From BOG-1155 sp050012495 (GTDB lineage Bacteria; Desulfobacterota; Syntrophorhabdia; Syntrophorhabdales; WCHB1-27), in assembly GCA_050012495.1 (NCBI GenBank), contig JBEKHB010000006.1:1-64000 (forward strand): a stretch of DNA of 64,000 nt. The letters are read 5' to 3'. The notes beneath the pieces are model-generated. The model saw only the letters and a program-made list of their open reading frames with translations. It did not search any database and was not told the origin of the DNA. The position numbers were made by a program, and so were the translations under genes. Below are positions 50,542-59,964 of the stretch, in pieces. Positions within the stretch are counted from its first letter, which is position 1. The number at the start of each line of letters is the position of its first letter.

Positions 50542-52479
50542 ATGCCATTACTCCGGCTCAACGATATTTCATTATCCTTCGGCGGACCGCCGCTTCTGAA
50601 TGGTGTTGCGCTCCAGATCGAGTCCGGTGAAAGGATCGGCCTGGTCGGCCGCAACGGCTCCGGTAAATCCACCCTCATGAAGTTGCTGGTCGGCCATATT
50701 GCCCCTGATGCAGGCGCCATTGTCCGGGAGCGCGACATCGGGGTCGCCCTGCTGCCCCAGGAGGTCCCCGAGGGGGTGACGGGAAGGGTTTATGATGTCG
50801 TGGCTTCCGGTTGCCGGCAACATATGGAGCTGCTCCGGGAATACCATGACCTTACCTTTCAGATCAGCCGGGGGCACAGCAGCGCTGGTCTACTCGGCGC
50901 CCTTGAACAGGTTCAGCACCGGATAGAGACATCAGGCGCCTGGCAGTATCACCAGCGCGTGGAAGCGATGATCGCAAGGACTGATCTGGATGAGCATGCG
51001 GAGTTCCGGTCTCTGTCTGCGGGCATGAAGCGCCGGGTCTTTCTGGCCAGAGCCCTGGTGAGTGAACCGGACGTACTCCTTCTCGACGAGCCCACCAACC
51101 ATCTGGATATCGCTACCATCGTCTGGCTTGAAGCGTTCTTGCTCAAGCACGAAAAGGCATTCATGTTCGTAACCCATGATCGTGCGTTTCTCGCGCGTCT
51201 GTCTACACGCATCGTGGAAATCGACCGGGGGCGGCTCGTCTCCTTTGCCTGTGATTACACTACTTATCTGGAACGCAGGCAGGCCCTGCTGGAGGCCGAA
51301 GAGAAGCAACGGCATGATTTCGATAAGAAGCTGGCGAAGGAGGAGACGTGGATCAGGCAAGGAGTCAGGGCACGCCGGACCCGCAACGAGGGCAGAGCAC
51401 GGGAATTGATGCAGATGCGTCAAGAGCGGGCGCACAGACAGAAACAGGAAGGCGTCTCGCGGCTCGTCATCCGGGAGGCGGAACGGAGCGGACGGGTGGT
51501 CGTCGATGCCGACACGATCTCCTTTTCCTGGGACAACAAGAAAATTGTCGCTGCCTTCTCCACCACTATCATCCGCGGTGACAAGGTAGGCATCATCGGA
51601 CCTAACGGTTCCGGCAAAACCACTCTCCTCAAGGTTCTGCTCGGCGAGCTCAAGCCCCAGCAGGGGAAGATCCGTCTGGGCGCCGGGATCAAGATTGCCT
51701 ACTTTGATCAACTCCGTGAACAGCTCGACGAGAACAAGACGCTAAGGGAAAACATCGCGGACGGCAGCGATACGATTATCATGGGCGATGCCTCGCGGCA
51801 TGTAGTCGGTTATCTTCAGGATTTTCTTTTTTCACCCGAGCGAACCATGTCGCCCGTTCGCACCCTCTCCGGCGGTGAACGCAATCGCCTCCTCCTGGCA
51901 AAGCTCTTCGTCATGTCATCGAATGTGCTCGTCCTTGATGAGCCGACAAACGACCTTGACGTCGAAACGCTCGAACTGCTCGAAGACCGGCTCCTCCACT
52001 ATAAGGGTACGGTCCTGCTGGTCAGTCACGACCGTGAATTTCTCAATAACGTCGTGACGTCCACAATTGTCTTTGAAGGCGCGGGACAGTTGCAGGAATA
52101 TGTAGGCGGCTACGACGACTGGCTTAGGCAGGGCAAGCTATCCGGTGAGCAGTCAAGCTCGACGGCGTCAAGGGACCGGAGCCGGAAGAGCGAAAAATCA
52201 CCGAAGGAGAGACAAAGGCTATCCTACAAAGAGTCCCGGGAGCTTGAAGCACTGCCACAGACGATTGAAGCCATGGAAGGGGAGAAGCGGCGCCTGACGG
52301 CAACGCTGAACTCCCCGGAATTCTATGCAAGCTACGATGCGACCAGACTAAAGGCGGCCAATGACCGGCTGGAGGCCCTCGAAAAGGGACTGGATGAAGC
52401 CTATCACCGGTGGGATGAGCTGGAAAACCTGGTTGCCAAATTCAGCGGCGGGGGAGCCCCACGCGGGGTCACCCCTTGA
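50542..52479 (+). CDS. uup: ABC-F ATPase, Uup type
   Basis: A 645-residue soluble protein with two ABC cassettes and no membrane domain. First: GLVGRNGSGKSTLMKLLVG near 37-55, signature LSAGMKRRVFLAR, Walker B DVLLLDEPTNHLDIAT. Second: GIIGPNGSGKTTLLKVLLG near 350, LSGGERNRLLLAK, NVLVLDEPTNDLDVETLE. The linker between them has a charged helical pair. The C-terminal tail (KEALPQTIEAMEGEKRRLTA, about 565-645) is a coiled-coil DNA/ribosome-binding domain typical of Uup. These proteins act on ribosomes or branched DNA, not in transport. The start at 50542 fits the family. Confidence 0.93.
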   Translation: MPLLRLNDISLSFGGPPLLNGVALQIESGERIGLVGRNGSGKSTLMKLLVGHIAPDAGAIVRERDIGVALLPQEVPEGVTGRVYDVVASGCRQHMELLREYHDLTFQISRGHSSAGLLGALEQVQHRIETSGAWQYHQRVEAMIARTDLDEHAEFRSLSAGMKRRVFLARALVSEPDVLLLDEPTNHLDIATIVWLEAFLLKHEKAFMFVTHDRAFLARLSTRIVEIDRGRLVSFACDYTTYLERRQALLEAEEKQRHDFDKKLAKEETWIRQGVRARRTRNEGRARELMQMRQERAHRQKQEGVSRLVIREAERSGRVVVDADTISFSWDNKKIVAAFSTTIIRGDKVGIIGPNGSGKTTLLKVLLGELKPQQGKIRLGAGIKIAYFDQLREQLDENKTLRENIADGSDTIIMGDASRHVVGYLQDFLFSPERTMSPVRTLSGGERNRLLLAKLFVMSSNVLVLDEPTNDLDVETLELLEDRLLHYKGTVLLVSHDREFLNNVVTSTIVFEGAGQLQEYVGGYDDWLRQGKLSGEQSSSTASRDRSRKSEKSPKERQRLSYKESRELEALPQTIEAMEGEKRRLTATLNSPEFYASYDATRLKAANDRLEALEKGLDEAYHRWDELENLVAKFSGGGAPRGVTP

Positions 52480-52525
52480 CGGGCTGTTGCCCAAAGCCGA
52501 TTTCGAAGGACAAAGAAAGAGAACC

Positions 52526-53494
52526 TTACACGACCTTCGCCTTGAGCAGGTCATGGATATGGAGTATGCCGATGGGGTGCTTCCGGTCGTCCCCGTGAAA
52601 CACGAACAGGGAGGTGATCGAAAACTCCTCCATCTGCCGCAGCGCCGCCGCCGCCAGCGCCCCCTTCTCTATCCCTTTCGGGCTCCTCACCATCACATCC
52701 CGGGCCCGTTTTTCAAGCATGTTCTCATATCTCTCGAGGGCCCTCCGCAGGTCGCCGTCCGTCACGATGCCCACCAGTTCTTCGTCTCTGCTGAAGACCC
52801 CGGTCACCCCGAGCCTTTTCGACGTGACCTCCATGATTACGTGCTTCATGAGCATGTCCTCGTAAACCCGCGGAATTGCGTCCTGGGTATGCATCAGGTC
52901 CTCGACCTTGAGGAGCAGGCGCCTGCCGATGCTCCCTCCCGGATGAAGCAGGGCAAAGTCATCCCTCGTGAAATTCCGCTCCTTCATGAGGACCACGGCC
53001 AAGGCGTCGCCGAGGGCCAGCGCCGTCGTCGTGCTCGACGTGGGAATGAGGTTGTAGGGGCAGGCTTCCTCGACCTTCACATCGAGCACGATATCCCCGT
53101 AGCCTGCGATGGTGGACGACCTGTTCCCCGTCACCACCACGGTCAGTATGCCCATTCTCTTTATCCACGGGAGCACCTTTATCACCTCGTCGGTTTCCCC
53201 GCTGTTCGAGATGATGAAAAATATATCGTCCTTCTGCACGATGCCGAGGTCCCCGTGGAGTGAATCCGCGGGATGCAGAAAGAGAGACGGTATGCCCACG
53301 CTGGAGAAGGTCGAGGCGATCTTCTTCGCGATGAGGCCCGATTTGCCTATGCCGGAAAAGATGACCCTGCCCCTGCCCGCGTTGATCGCATTGACCGCCC
53401 GGTCAAAGTCGTCGTTGAGCCGCTCCATGACCTGGAGTATCGCGGCTGCCTCTTTCTCCAGCACCTCTTTGCCGATATCGACAAGCCTGCTCAC
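52526..53494 (-). CDS. kdsD: Arabinose-5-phosphate isomerase
   Basis: Converts ribulose-5-phosphate to arabinose-5-phosphate, the first step of Kdo synthesis. 322 residues from a GTG overlapping the kdsA stop. SIS domain at about 25-170 (VIFSGIGKSGLIAKKIASTF, LHPADSLHGDLGIV, IISNSGETDEV, LIPTSSTTTALALGDALAVV) and two CBS domains at about 195-320 (MHTQDAIPRVYED, GVFSRDEELVGIVTDGDLRR, ALRQMEEFSITSLFVF). All SIS active-site segments are intact. The order kdsA-kdsD makes Kdo enzymes co-expressed. Confidence 0.95.
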   Translation of the reverse strand: MSRLVDIGKEVLEKEAAAILQVMERLNDDFDRAVNAINAGRGRVIFSGIGKSGLIAKKIASTFSSVGIPSLFLHPADSLHGDLGIVQKDDIFFIISNSGETDEVIKVLPWIKRMGILTVVVTGNRSSTIAGYGDIVLDVKVEEACPYNLIPTSSTTTALALGDALAVVLMKERNFTRDDFALLHPGGSIGRRLLLKVEDLMHTQDAIPRVYEDMLMKHVIMEVTSKRLGVTGVFSRDEELVGIVTDGDLRRALERYENMLEKRARDVMVRSPKGIEKGALAAAALRQMEEFSITSLFVFHGDDRKHPIGILHIHDLLKAKVV

Positions 53495-54303
53495 CGGGCC
53501 TCCCCTATCCTTTTGAGGACTTCGAGCATCCCCGCGAGGTCGCCGAGACGGACCGAGTTCTCGCCGTCGCACATTGCGTGGGCCGGGTCTTCATGGACCT
53601 CCATGAATATCCCCTCGACGCCGACGGCTACGGCCGCCCTCGCGAGGGGAAAGACGAATTCCCTCCGGCCCGCCGACGACGCGCCCGCCCCGCCCGGCAA
53701 CTGGATGCTGTGGGTTGCGTCGAAGATGACCGGATAGCCGAACTCCCGCATGATCGGGAGTGAGCGGAAATCATTGACCAGGTTATGGTATCCGAAGCTC
53801 GTCCCGCGCTCGGTAACGAGTATCTGCGCATTCCCCGTCGACTCCACCTTCCTCAACGCGTAGATCATATCTTCGGGCGCGAGGAACTGGCCTTTCTTGA
53901 TATTGACCACCCTGCCCGTTTTTCCGCACGCCGTGAGCAGGTCGGTCTGCCTGGAGAGGAGCGCCGGCACCTGGATGACATCGACCACGTCCGCCGCGAG
54001 GGCTGCTTCACGGGGTGAATGCACGTCCGTGAGCACGGGCACGCCGAAATAGTCCTTCACGTCCTTGAGGATTTTCAGGCCCTCCTCGATCCCGGGCCCC
54101 CTGTAACCCTCGATAGACGTCCTGTTTGCCTTGTCGTAGGAAGATTTGAAGATGAAGGGGATGTGGAGCCTCAACGTGATGGCGGCAAGCTTTTCCGCTG
54201 CGGCGAGGGTGACATCCCTGGTCTCGATCACGCAGGGTCCGCCGATGAACGTAAAAGGCTTCCCGTCCACCGGATGGCCCCCCACCTTCACTTGTTTCGG
54301 CAT
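53491..54303 (-). CDS. kdsA: 3-deoxy-D-manno-octulosonate 8-phosphate synthase
   Basis: Condenses phosphoenolpyruvate and arabinose-5-phosphate to Kdo-8-phosphate. 270 residues. Motifs: FTFIGGPCVIETRD near 17-30, FIFKSSYDKANRTSIEGYRG near 50-69, GVPVLTDVHSP near 88, VDVIQVPALLSRQTDLL near 107, and VIFDATHSIQLPGG near 193 with the metal-site region. The Cys in GGPC suggests the metal-dependent type, by inference. The gene overlaps pyrG by 16 bases and kdsD by four. Confidence 0.96.
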   Translation of the reverse strand: MPKQVKVGGHPVDGKPFTFIGGPCVIETRDVTLAAAEKLAAITLRLHIPFIFKSSYDKANRTSIEGYRGPGIEEGLKILKDVKDYFGVPVLTDVHSPREAALAADVVDVIQVPALLSRQTDLLTACGKTGRVVNIKKGQFLAPEDMIYALRKVESTGNAQILVTERGTSFGYHNLVNDFRSLPIMREFGYPVIFDATHSIQLPGGAGASSAGRREFVFPLARAAVAVGVEGIFMEVHEDPAHAMCDGENSVRLGDLAGMLEVLKRIGEAR

Positions 54304-55937
54304 TTGGCTTTATCCTGCCTGTATTTCAGCGAGGCCTTGATGAACTCCCGGAAAAGAGGATGGGGGTTGAAAGGCTTCGACTTGAACTCCGGGTGGAACT
54401 GGCACCCCAAAAACCACGGATGGTCGCGCAGCTCGACGATCTCCACCAGCGTCTCGTCCGGCGAGATGCCGGTGATCTCTATGCCGCACCTTTCGAGTCC
54501 CTCCCTGTAGCGCATGTTAAATTCATAGCGATGGCGGTGTCTCTCGTGGATCAGCTCCTGGTTGTAAGCCCTGAAGGCATTGCTCCCGGCTTTTAGCTTG
54601 CACGGGTACGCGCCTAGCCGCATGGTGCCGCCTTTGTCGGACGCCTCACTCCTTGTCTGAAGGCGCTCGTCACGGTCGACCCACTCCTCCATGAGGTAAA
54701 TGACGGGGCAGTCGGTCTCTTCGCGGAACTCGGTGCTGTGGGCGTTCTTGAGCTTGCCTAGGTTCCTCGCGGTCTCTATCACCGCGAGCTGCATGCCGAG
54801 ACAAATGCCGAAATAGGGGATGTTGTTCTCCCTGGCATAGGTGACGGCGTTGATCTTCCCCTCGATGCCCCTCGACCCGAAGCCCCCGGGCACCAGTATG
54901 CCGTCCACGTCGCCGAGGTGCCTCGCCACGTCCTTTTCCAGGTCTTCCGAATCGACATAGCGGATATTGACTTTGCAGTTGTTGGCGATGCCCCCGTGGG
55001 TCAGCGCCTCGTTGAGGCTCTTGTAGGAATCGGTCAGCTTCACGTATTTCCCGACCATGGCGATCTCGACCTGCTTTTTCGGGGCCGCGATGGCATCGAC
55101 GATATGCTGCCACTCGCTCAGGTCCGGCTTCTTGGCCCAGATGTTGAGCATCTGGGTGATCTTCTCGTCGAGGCCCTCCCTGTTGAACGCAAGGGGCACG
55201 GCGTAGATGGTGTCCACGTCTTTCGCCGTAATGACCGCATCCTTCTCGACGTTGCAGAAGAGGGCTATCTTGTCCTTCAGCGCCGCAGGCAGGAACTCCT
55301 CCGTCCTGCACAGCAGAATGTCCGGCTGGATGCCGATCTCGCGCAACTCCTTGACGCTGTGCTGGGTCGGCTTCGTCTTCATCTCCCCCGCCGTCTTGAT
55401 AAAAGGCACAAGGGTGAGGTGGATGAAAAGCGCATTCTCCTTGCCAAGGTCATTCCTGAGCTGGCGGATCGCCTCGAGGAAGGGGAGACTCTCGATATCG
55501 CCTACCGTCCCGCCTATCTCCACGATCACGATATCGATCCTCTCATCGACGTCGAGGATCATCGACTTTATCGCGTCGGTAATGTGCGGTATCACCTGCA
55601 CTGTCCCACCCAGGTACTCGCCCCTCCGCTCCTTCGCTATCACGGAATCGTACACCTGCCCCGTGGTGAAGTTGCTCTTCTTCGAGATCACGGCGTTGGT
55701 GAAGCGCTCATAGTGGCCCAGATCGAGGTCGGTCTCGGCCCCGTCTTCGGTGACGTACACCTCTCCGTGCTGGAAGGGGTTCATGGTCCCCGGGTCCACG
55801 TTGATGTACGGGTCGAGCTTCTTGAGCGTCACCGTAAGCCCCCTCGATTCGAGAAGCGCGCCGATGGAGGCGGAAGCGAGGCCCTTGCCAAGGGAGGATA
55901 CCACGCCGCCTGTGACGAATATAAACTTTTGTCTCAT
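54288..55937 (-). CDS. pyrG: CTP synthase
   Basis: Makes CTP from UTP, ATP and glutamine. 549 residues from an ATG with AAGGGG upstream; the longer frame is a read-through of the upstream gene. N-terminal synthetase: KFIFVTGGVVSSLGKGLASA at 4-23 with the P-loop, DPYINVDPGTMNPFQHGEVY, and EIGGTVGDIESLPFLEAIRQ. C-terminal class I glutaminase: GILVPGGFGSRGIEGK near 355, FGICLGMQLAVIE with the catalytic Cys near 383, and FLGCQFHPEFKS with His/Glu near 515. It connects nucleotide supply (CMP-Kdo needs CTP) with kdsA. Confidence 0.97.
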   Translation of the reverse strand: MRQKFIFVTGGVVSSLGKGLASASIGALLESRGLTVTLKKLDPYINVDPGTMNPFQHGEVYVTEDGAETDLDLGHYERFTNAVISKKSNFTTGQVYDSVIAKERRGEYLGGTVQVIPHITDAIKSMILDVDERIDIVIVEIGGTVGDIESLPFLEAIRQLRNDLGKENALFIHLTLVPFIKTAGEMKTKPTQHSVKELREIGIQPDILLCRTEEFLPAALKDKIALFCNVEKDAVITAKDVDTIYAVPLAFNREGLDEKITQMLNIWAKKPDLSEWQHIVDAIAAPKKQVEIAMVGKYVKLTDSYKSLNEALTHGGIANNCKVNIRYVDSEDLEKDVARHLGDVDGILVPGGFGSRGIEGKINAVTYARENNIPYFGICLGMQLAVIETARNLGKLKNAHSTEFREETDCPVIYLMEEWVDRDERLQTRSEASDKGGTMRLGAYPCKLKAGSNAFRAYNQELIHERHRHRYEFNMRYREGLERCGIEITGISPDETLVEIVELRDHPWFLGCQFHPEFKSKPFNPHPLFREFIKASLKYRQDKAKCRNK

Positions 55938-57121
55938 GATTGCGACCCCTTCAGAAAGAACGTGATCAACTGCTCGCCGGTAAGCACCCTGCCGCCGCAT
56001 CGCTCATCGTAGGCGCCTCCCGGACCTTGCCTTTGCCCCTTTTGAAAAACAGCGAACGGTACGGGGCACGCGTAATGGGTCCTCATGGAGAGGGGGGTTG
56101 CGTGGTCCGTCGCGATCAGGAGACGGACATCGCTGCCGATCCTTTCGAGCAGATAGCCCACGACCTTCTCGTCTATCTGTTCTATGGCCTTTATCTTGTC
56201 GGGGAGGCTCCCCGCGTGCGACGCCTCGTCAGGCGCCTCCACGTGGATGTAAACGATATCGTGCCGGTCGAGCAGCTCCAGGCCTTTTCGGGCCTTGGCA
56301 GCGTAATCGGTATCGAGATATCCTGTCGCCCCCTCCACGCGCGGCGTCTCGAAGCCCGCCAACGCCCCGATGCCCTTTACCAGGTCGACCGCGGCCACCA
56401 CCGCCCCGTCGGCCCCGTATTTCTCCCGGAAGGCGGGGAAAGAGGGTTTTTTGCCCTGGCCCCAGAGCCAGATGCTGTTTGCCGGATATACACCCCGCTC
56501 TATCCGGTCCCTGTTGACCCGATGCGCTTTCAGGAATATCTGCGAGTCGCTCATGAGCTTGATGATAGCCGGCGACCCTATCCCTGCGGGCATATGGTCG
56601 ATCACCTCTTTGCCGAGTATGTCATGGGGAGGGGTTGTGACCATGTCCGCGAACCCGCCCTTCCAGACCATGAGGTGGCGGTAGCCGACGCCGGCGTAAA
56701 ACCCGAATTCCTTGCCTCCGACCGCATTGCCGAAGTCCTCGATGAGGACCCTCGCTTCCTCAGACGTGATCTGTCCCGCGCTGTAGTCGCCCATAAAGAC
56801 CTTCGGCGCCCTCACGTCGAGGTAGACGAGGTTGCACCGAAACGCGACGTCCCCTTCCTCGAGGGCGACCCCCATGCCGTATGCCTCTATGGGGGCGCGG
56901 CCCGTATAGTACTTTTCAGGGTCATAGCCGAAGAGCGACATGCAGGCGACGTCGCTGCCCGGAGAAAAACCCGGAGGCACGGTAATCACCTGTCCGCAAA
57001 ACCCCTCGTGGCTGATCCTGTCGATGGCCGGCTTCCTCGCGGCCATGAGCGGGGTCCGCCCGCCTAATTCCGCAAGCGTAAAATCGGCCATCCCATCGCC
57101 GATAATCACCAGGTATTTCAT
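55934..57121 (-). CDS. ApgM-like phosphoglycerate mutase family protein; possible homoserine kinase
   Basis: A 395-residue alkaline-phosphatase-superfamily protein. MKYLVIIGDGMADFTLAELG starts with the metal Asp, PPGFSPGSDVACMSLFGYDP near 49-68 carries the catalytic Ser, and IVYIHVEAPDEASHAGSLPD with ATDHATPLSMRTH near 340 gives further metal ligands. This layout fits archaeal-type cofactor-independent phosphoglycerate mutase. A subgroup of this family, found beside threonine genes, has been proposed to be a homoserine kinase. Here it follows hom and an aminotransferase, so that role is likely; the two are not distinguishable from the sequence. Confidence 0.85.
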   Translation of the reverse strand: MKYLVIIGDGMADFTLAELGGRTPLMAARKPAIDRISHEGFCGQVITVPPGFSPGSDVACMSLFGYDPEKYYTGRAPIEAYGMGVALEEGDVAFRCNLVYLDVRAPKVFMGDYSAGQITSEEARVLIEDFGNAVGGKEFGFYAGVGYRHLMVWKGGFADMVTTPPHDILGKEVIDHMPAGIGSPAIIKLMSDSQIFLKAHRVNRDRIERGVYPANSIWLWGQGKKPSFPAFREKYGADGAVVAAVDLVKGIGALAGFETPRVEGATGYLDTDYAAKARKGLELLDRHDIVYIHVEAPDEASHAGSLPDKIKAIEQIDEKVVGYLLERIGSDVRLLIATDHATPLSMRTHYACPVPFAVFQKGQRQGPGGAYDERCGGRVLTGEQLITFFLKGSQS

Positions 57122-57184
57122 AGATCAGCTCCAATGCGGACCCCGGGTAGAAGCTTTGAAATAATTGGTCCGGTGTTGTTTGCC

Positions 57185-57262
57185 GTCATTCCGGCGGACG
57201 CCGGAATCCAGTAATTTAAACAGGTTATGAATAGCCTGGACCCCGGTGTCCGCCGGGGTGAC
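57185..57262. repeat. Dispersed inverted-repeat element, copy 2
   Basis: A 78-bp element with 27-base arms: GTCATTCCGGCGG... at 57185-57211 and the complement ...CCGCCGGGGTGAC at 57236-57262, matching at 22 of 27 positions. Each arm is itself palindromic (TTCCGGCGGACGCCGGAA is perfect). It sits in the 234-bp gap between the ApgM-like gene and hom. Possible REP-like or non-autonomous element; related to 41823-41965. Confidence 0.7.
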
Positions 57263-57355
57263 GACTGAAATGGTATTATTTCACAGCTTCGTACCCGCGA
57301 TGCTTTTCTCGCGGGTGGACGACAACGCAGATGGGCCTTAGACGACGCTGCCACC

Positions 57356-58645
57356 CTACATCCCTCCGGATTCGATCCGTATATGCAGACTCTCCCCCTC
57401 GATAAAAGGAAGCCTGTCGATCTCCGTCTTTGCCTCGAGCAGGGGCCCTTCGGCCGCCTCGTGGGTGAGCATCATGACCGGCACGTACTCGTTCTCTTTC
57501 CGGCCCTTCTGCGTCACCACCGAAATGCTGATGCCGTGGTCGGCGAGTATGCCCGAAATCCGCGAAAGCACACCGGGCCTGTCCTCACACTTAAACCTCA
57601 TATAGAAGGAGGCCACCGTCTCGGCGCTCCTCTTTATCCTTTTTTCCCCGGCCCAGAAACGTATGCCCGGCTTGCCGCACCGCCCCTTTTTCCTCGCCGC
57701 CATATCGATAATATCGCTCACCACCGCGCTGCCCGTCGGGTCCGCGCCGGCGCCCTTCCCGTAATACAGGCTGGGGCCGGCCCGGTCGCCCAGCACGTAG
57801 ACGGCGTTGTAGACGCCGTTTACCTTGCTCATGAGGTGCGTTGCGGGCAGCATTGCCGGCTCCACCCTCGCCTCAATTACCCCGTCTTCCTCTTTTGCGA
57901 CCGCCAGCAGCTTAATACTATACCCCAGATCCTTCGCAAAGGCGATGTCGACGGGTTCTATCCCGGAGATGCCGCCTCTTGCTATATCGCCCATGGAAAG
58001 GGGGTAGCCGAAGGCGAGACGCGCGAGTATGCAAAGCTTGTGGCCGGCGTCAAGCCCCTCGACGTCGAGGGTCGGGTCGCTTTCCGCGAAACCGGCCCGC
58101 TGCGCGTCCTCGAGGGCGCGGCCGAAAGAGACGCCTTCTTCGCTCATTTTGCTCAGGATGTAGTTGCTCGTCCCGTTCAAGATGCCGAGGAGATAGTCGA
58201 TCCGGTTCCCCGCAAGGCCGTCCCGTATCGCCCTTATCACCGGGATACCCCCGCACACGGAAGCCTCGAAGCCTATCTCGCACCCGGCTTTCGCCGCCAG
58301 ATCGAAAATCTCGTTGCCTTTTTCGGCCAGCAGGGCCTTATTTGCCGTCACCACCCACTTGCCCTTTCTCAGGGCGGTCGTGATCAGCTCGTAGGCATAC
58401 CCCGTGCCCCCTATCAGCTCAACAATGATATCTATTGCAGGATCATCGATAAGCTCTGTTGCGCTGCGGAAAAAACGGGGGTCGGCCTCCACAATGCCCT
58501 TGCGCCGCTCCGCGTCGATTTCCGCGGCCCCGGCCAGGGCTATGTCCAACCCGGTCTTTTGCGCGATGAGTGAACGGTGTTCCCTGAGTATGCGATACGT
58601 GCCCCGGCCTACAGTGCCAAGACCTATGATGCCTACCCGGATCAT
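57356..58645 (-). CDS. hom: Homoserine dehydrogenase
   Basis: NAD(P)-dependent reduction of aspartate semialdehyde to homoserine. 429 residues. The Rossmann start is MIRVGIIGLGTVGRGTYRIL, then ELIGGTGYAYELITTALRKG, VVTANKALLAEKGNEIFDLA with the catalytic-type Lys, GGIPVIRAIRDGLAGNRIDY, GILNGTSNYILSKM and ESDPTLDVEGLDAGHKLCIL. A C-terminal ACT domain (DRPGVLSRISGILADHGISI) fits feedback control by threonine. Its ATG overlaps the aminotransferase stop (TGATG). Confidence 0.96.
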   Translation of the reverse strand: MIRVGIIGLGTVGRGTYRILREHRSLIAQKTGLDIALAGAAEIDAERRKGIVEADPRFFRSATELIDDPAIDIIVELIGGTGYAYELITTALRKGKWVVTANKALLAEKGNEIFDLAAKAGCEIGFEASVCGGIPVIRAIRDGLAGNRIDYLLGILNGTSNYILSKMSEEGVSFGRALEDAQRAGFAESDPTLDVEGLDAGHKLCILARLAFGYPLSMGDIARGGISGIEPVDIAFAKDLGYSIKLLAVAKEEDGVIEARVEPAMLPATHLMSKVNGVYNAVYVLGDRAGPSLYYGKGAGADPTGSAVVSDIIDMAARKKGRCGKPGIRFWAGEKRIKRSAETVASFYMRFKCEDRPGVLSRISGILADHGISISVVTQKGRKENEYVPVMMLTHEAAEGPLLEAKTEIDRLPFIEGESLHIRIESGGM

Positions 58646-59823
58646 CACTTGTTTTCTGCCAGCACGCTCCGGATGCCCTTCACAGCCTGCTTGATCCTGT
58701 GCTCGTTCTCGATGAGGGCAAACCTGACGTAACCTTCGCCGTACTCGCCAAAACCTATGCCCGGCGAGCTGGCCACCTTCGCGTCCCGCAGCAGCAGCTT
58801 CGAGAACTCCACGGACCCCATGGCCCTGAACTGTTCGGGGATCCGCGCCCAGACGAACATGGTCCCTTTCGGCGCGGGCACGTGCCACCCGCACCGCGTC
58901 AGTCCCCGGCAGAGGGCGTCCCTTCTCTTCCGGTATTCCAGGGTGATCTCCTCCACGCAGGCGCCCCCTTCGTTGAGCGCGATAATCGCGGCGATCTGTA
59001 CGGGTTGGAACACGCCGTAATCGAAGTAGCTCTTTAACCTGGTGAGCGCCCCGATCATCCTCTGGTTCCCAACCGCAAACCCCACTCTCCATCCAGGCAT
59101 GCTGTAGCTCTTGGAAAGGGAGAAAAACTCGACGCTTATGTCCTTGGCCCCCTTCACCTGAAGGAGGCTCGGGGCGACATAGCCGTCAAACGTGAGATCC
59201 GCGTATGCCAGATCATGGGCAATCATGAGCTTGTGCTCTTTCGCAAACGCGACGATCCGCTCGAAGAAGTCGATCGTCACCACCTCGGTGGTAGGATTGT
59301 TCGGAAAACTGAGGATCAGCATCCTCGGCTGGGGCCAGGTAGTCTTTACGGCAACGGACAACCTCTCTATAAACCCGTCCAAAGGCAGAAGAGGGATAGT
59401 TCTCAGGTCCCCGCCGGCGATAACCACCGAGTAGGTATGAATGGGATATGTCGGGTCCGGGACAAAGACAACCTCACCCATATGCACCGTGGCGAGCACC
59501 AGGTGGCCGATGCCCTCTTTCGCGCCCATGCACACTACGGCCTCTGATTCAGGGTCTATGGAGACATCGAACTTCCTGCCGTACCAATCGCAGATCGCCT
59601 TCCGCAGCTTGGGGACGCCCCGGGTCACCGAATAGCGGTGGTTGCGCGGGTTCCTGGCGGCCTCTATCAGCTTCTCGACGATGTGCTTCGGTGTGGGTAT
59701 ATCGGGGTTGCCCATGCCGAGGTCGATGATATCCTCACCTTTTCGCCTTGCCTCGATGAGAAGGTCCCTCACAATGTTGAACGTATACGGAGGCAGTCTG
59801 GAAATACGATAGAACTCTTCCAT
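58645..59823 (-). CDS. PLP-dependent aminotransferase, AlaC-like
   Basis: A 392-residue fold type I aminotransferase. DLGMGNPDIPTPKHIVEKLI near 33-52, YSVTRGVPKLRKAICDWYG, the PLP region SFPNNPTTE near 172, HDLAYADLTFDGY near 198-210, and the Schiff-base Lys in SLSKSYSMPGWRVGFAVG near 233-250. The pattern (GMGNPDIPTP, DLAYADLTFDGY) resembles glutamate-pyruvate aminotransferase AlaC. Coupling with hom suggests amino-acid nitrogen supply; an aspartate-type reaction cannot be excluded. Confidence 0.9.
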   Translation of the reverse strand: MEEFYRISRLPPYTFNIVRDLLIEARRKGEDIIDLGMGNPDIPTPKHIVEKLIEAARNPRNHRYSVTRGVPKLRKAICDWYGRKFDVSIDPESEAVVCMGAKEGIGHLVLATVHMGEVVFVPDPTYPIHTYSVVIAGGDLRTIPLLPLDGFIERLSVAVKTTWPQPRMLILSFPNNPTTEVVTIDFFERIVAFAKEHKLMIAHDLAYADLTFDGYVAPSLLQVKGAKDISVEFFSLSKSYSMPGWRVGFAVGNQRMIGALTRLKSYFDYGVFQPVQIAAIIALNEGGACVEEITLEYRKRRDALCRGLTRCGWHVPAPKGTMFVWARIPEQFRAMGSVEFSKLLLRDAKVASSPGIGFGEYGEGYVRFALIENEHRIKQAVKGIRSVLAENK

Positions 59824-59906
59824 TCGATGAAATTACCATACATCGGCAGCACAATCAATGGGTTCTTTTTTGCTGCAAGGTCAATGCATGGTCTCTCCTG
59901 TACCCC

Positions 59907-59936
59907 TTGACAACTATACTTGACAGGTTGTATATA
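59907..59936 (+). promoter_or_regulatory. Promoter and operator of the GntR-acn-icd unit
   Basis: TTGACA (59907-59912) and TATATA (59931-59936) are 18 bp apart. Between and over them lies the inverted repeat TATAC (59915-59919), ten bases, GTATA (59930-59934), with the core ACTTGACAGGT. This is a good candidate operator for the GntR-type gene that begins 30 bp downstream. Confidence 0.6.
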
Positions 59937-59964
59937 TGAGTAGACATATCCTGAAGGGAGGCCC

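Noticed and set aside
57356..59092. N-terminal extension of homoserine dehydrogenase to 578 codons
   Set aside because: The extra part is the aminotransferase gene read in another frame; the Rossmann start MIRVGIIGLG fits the true N-terminus.
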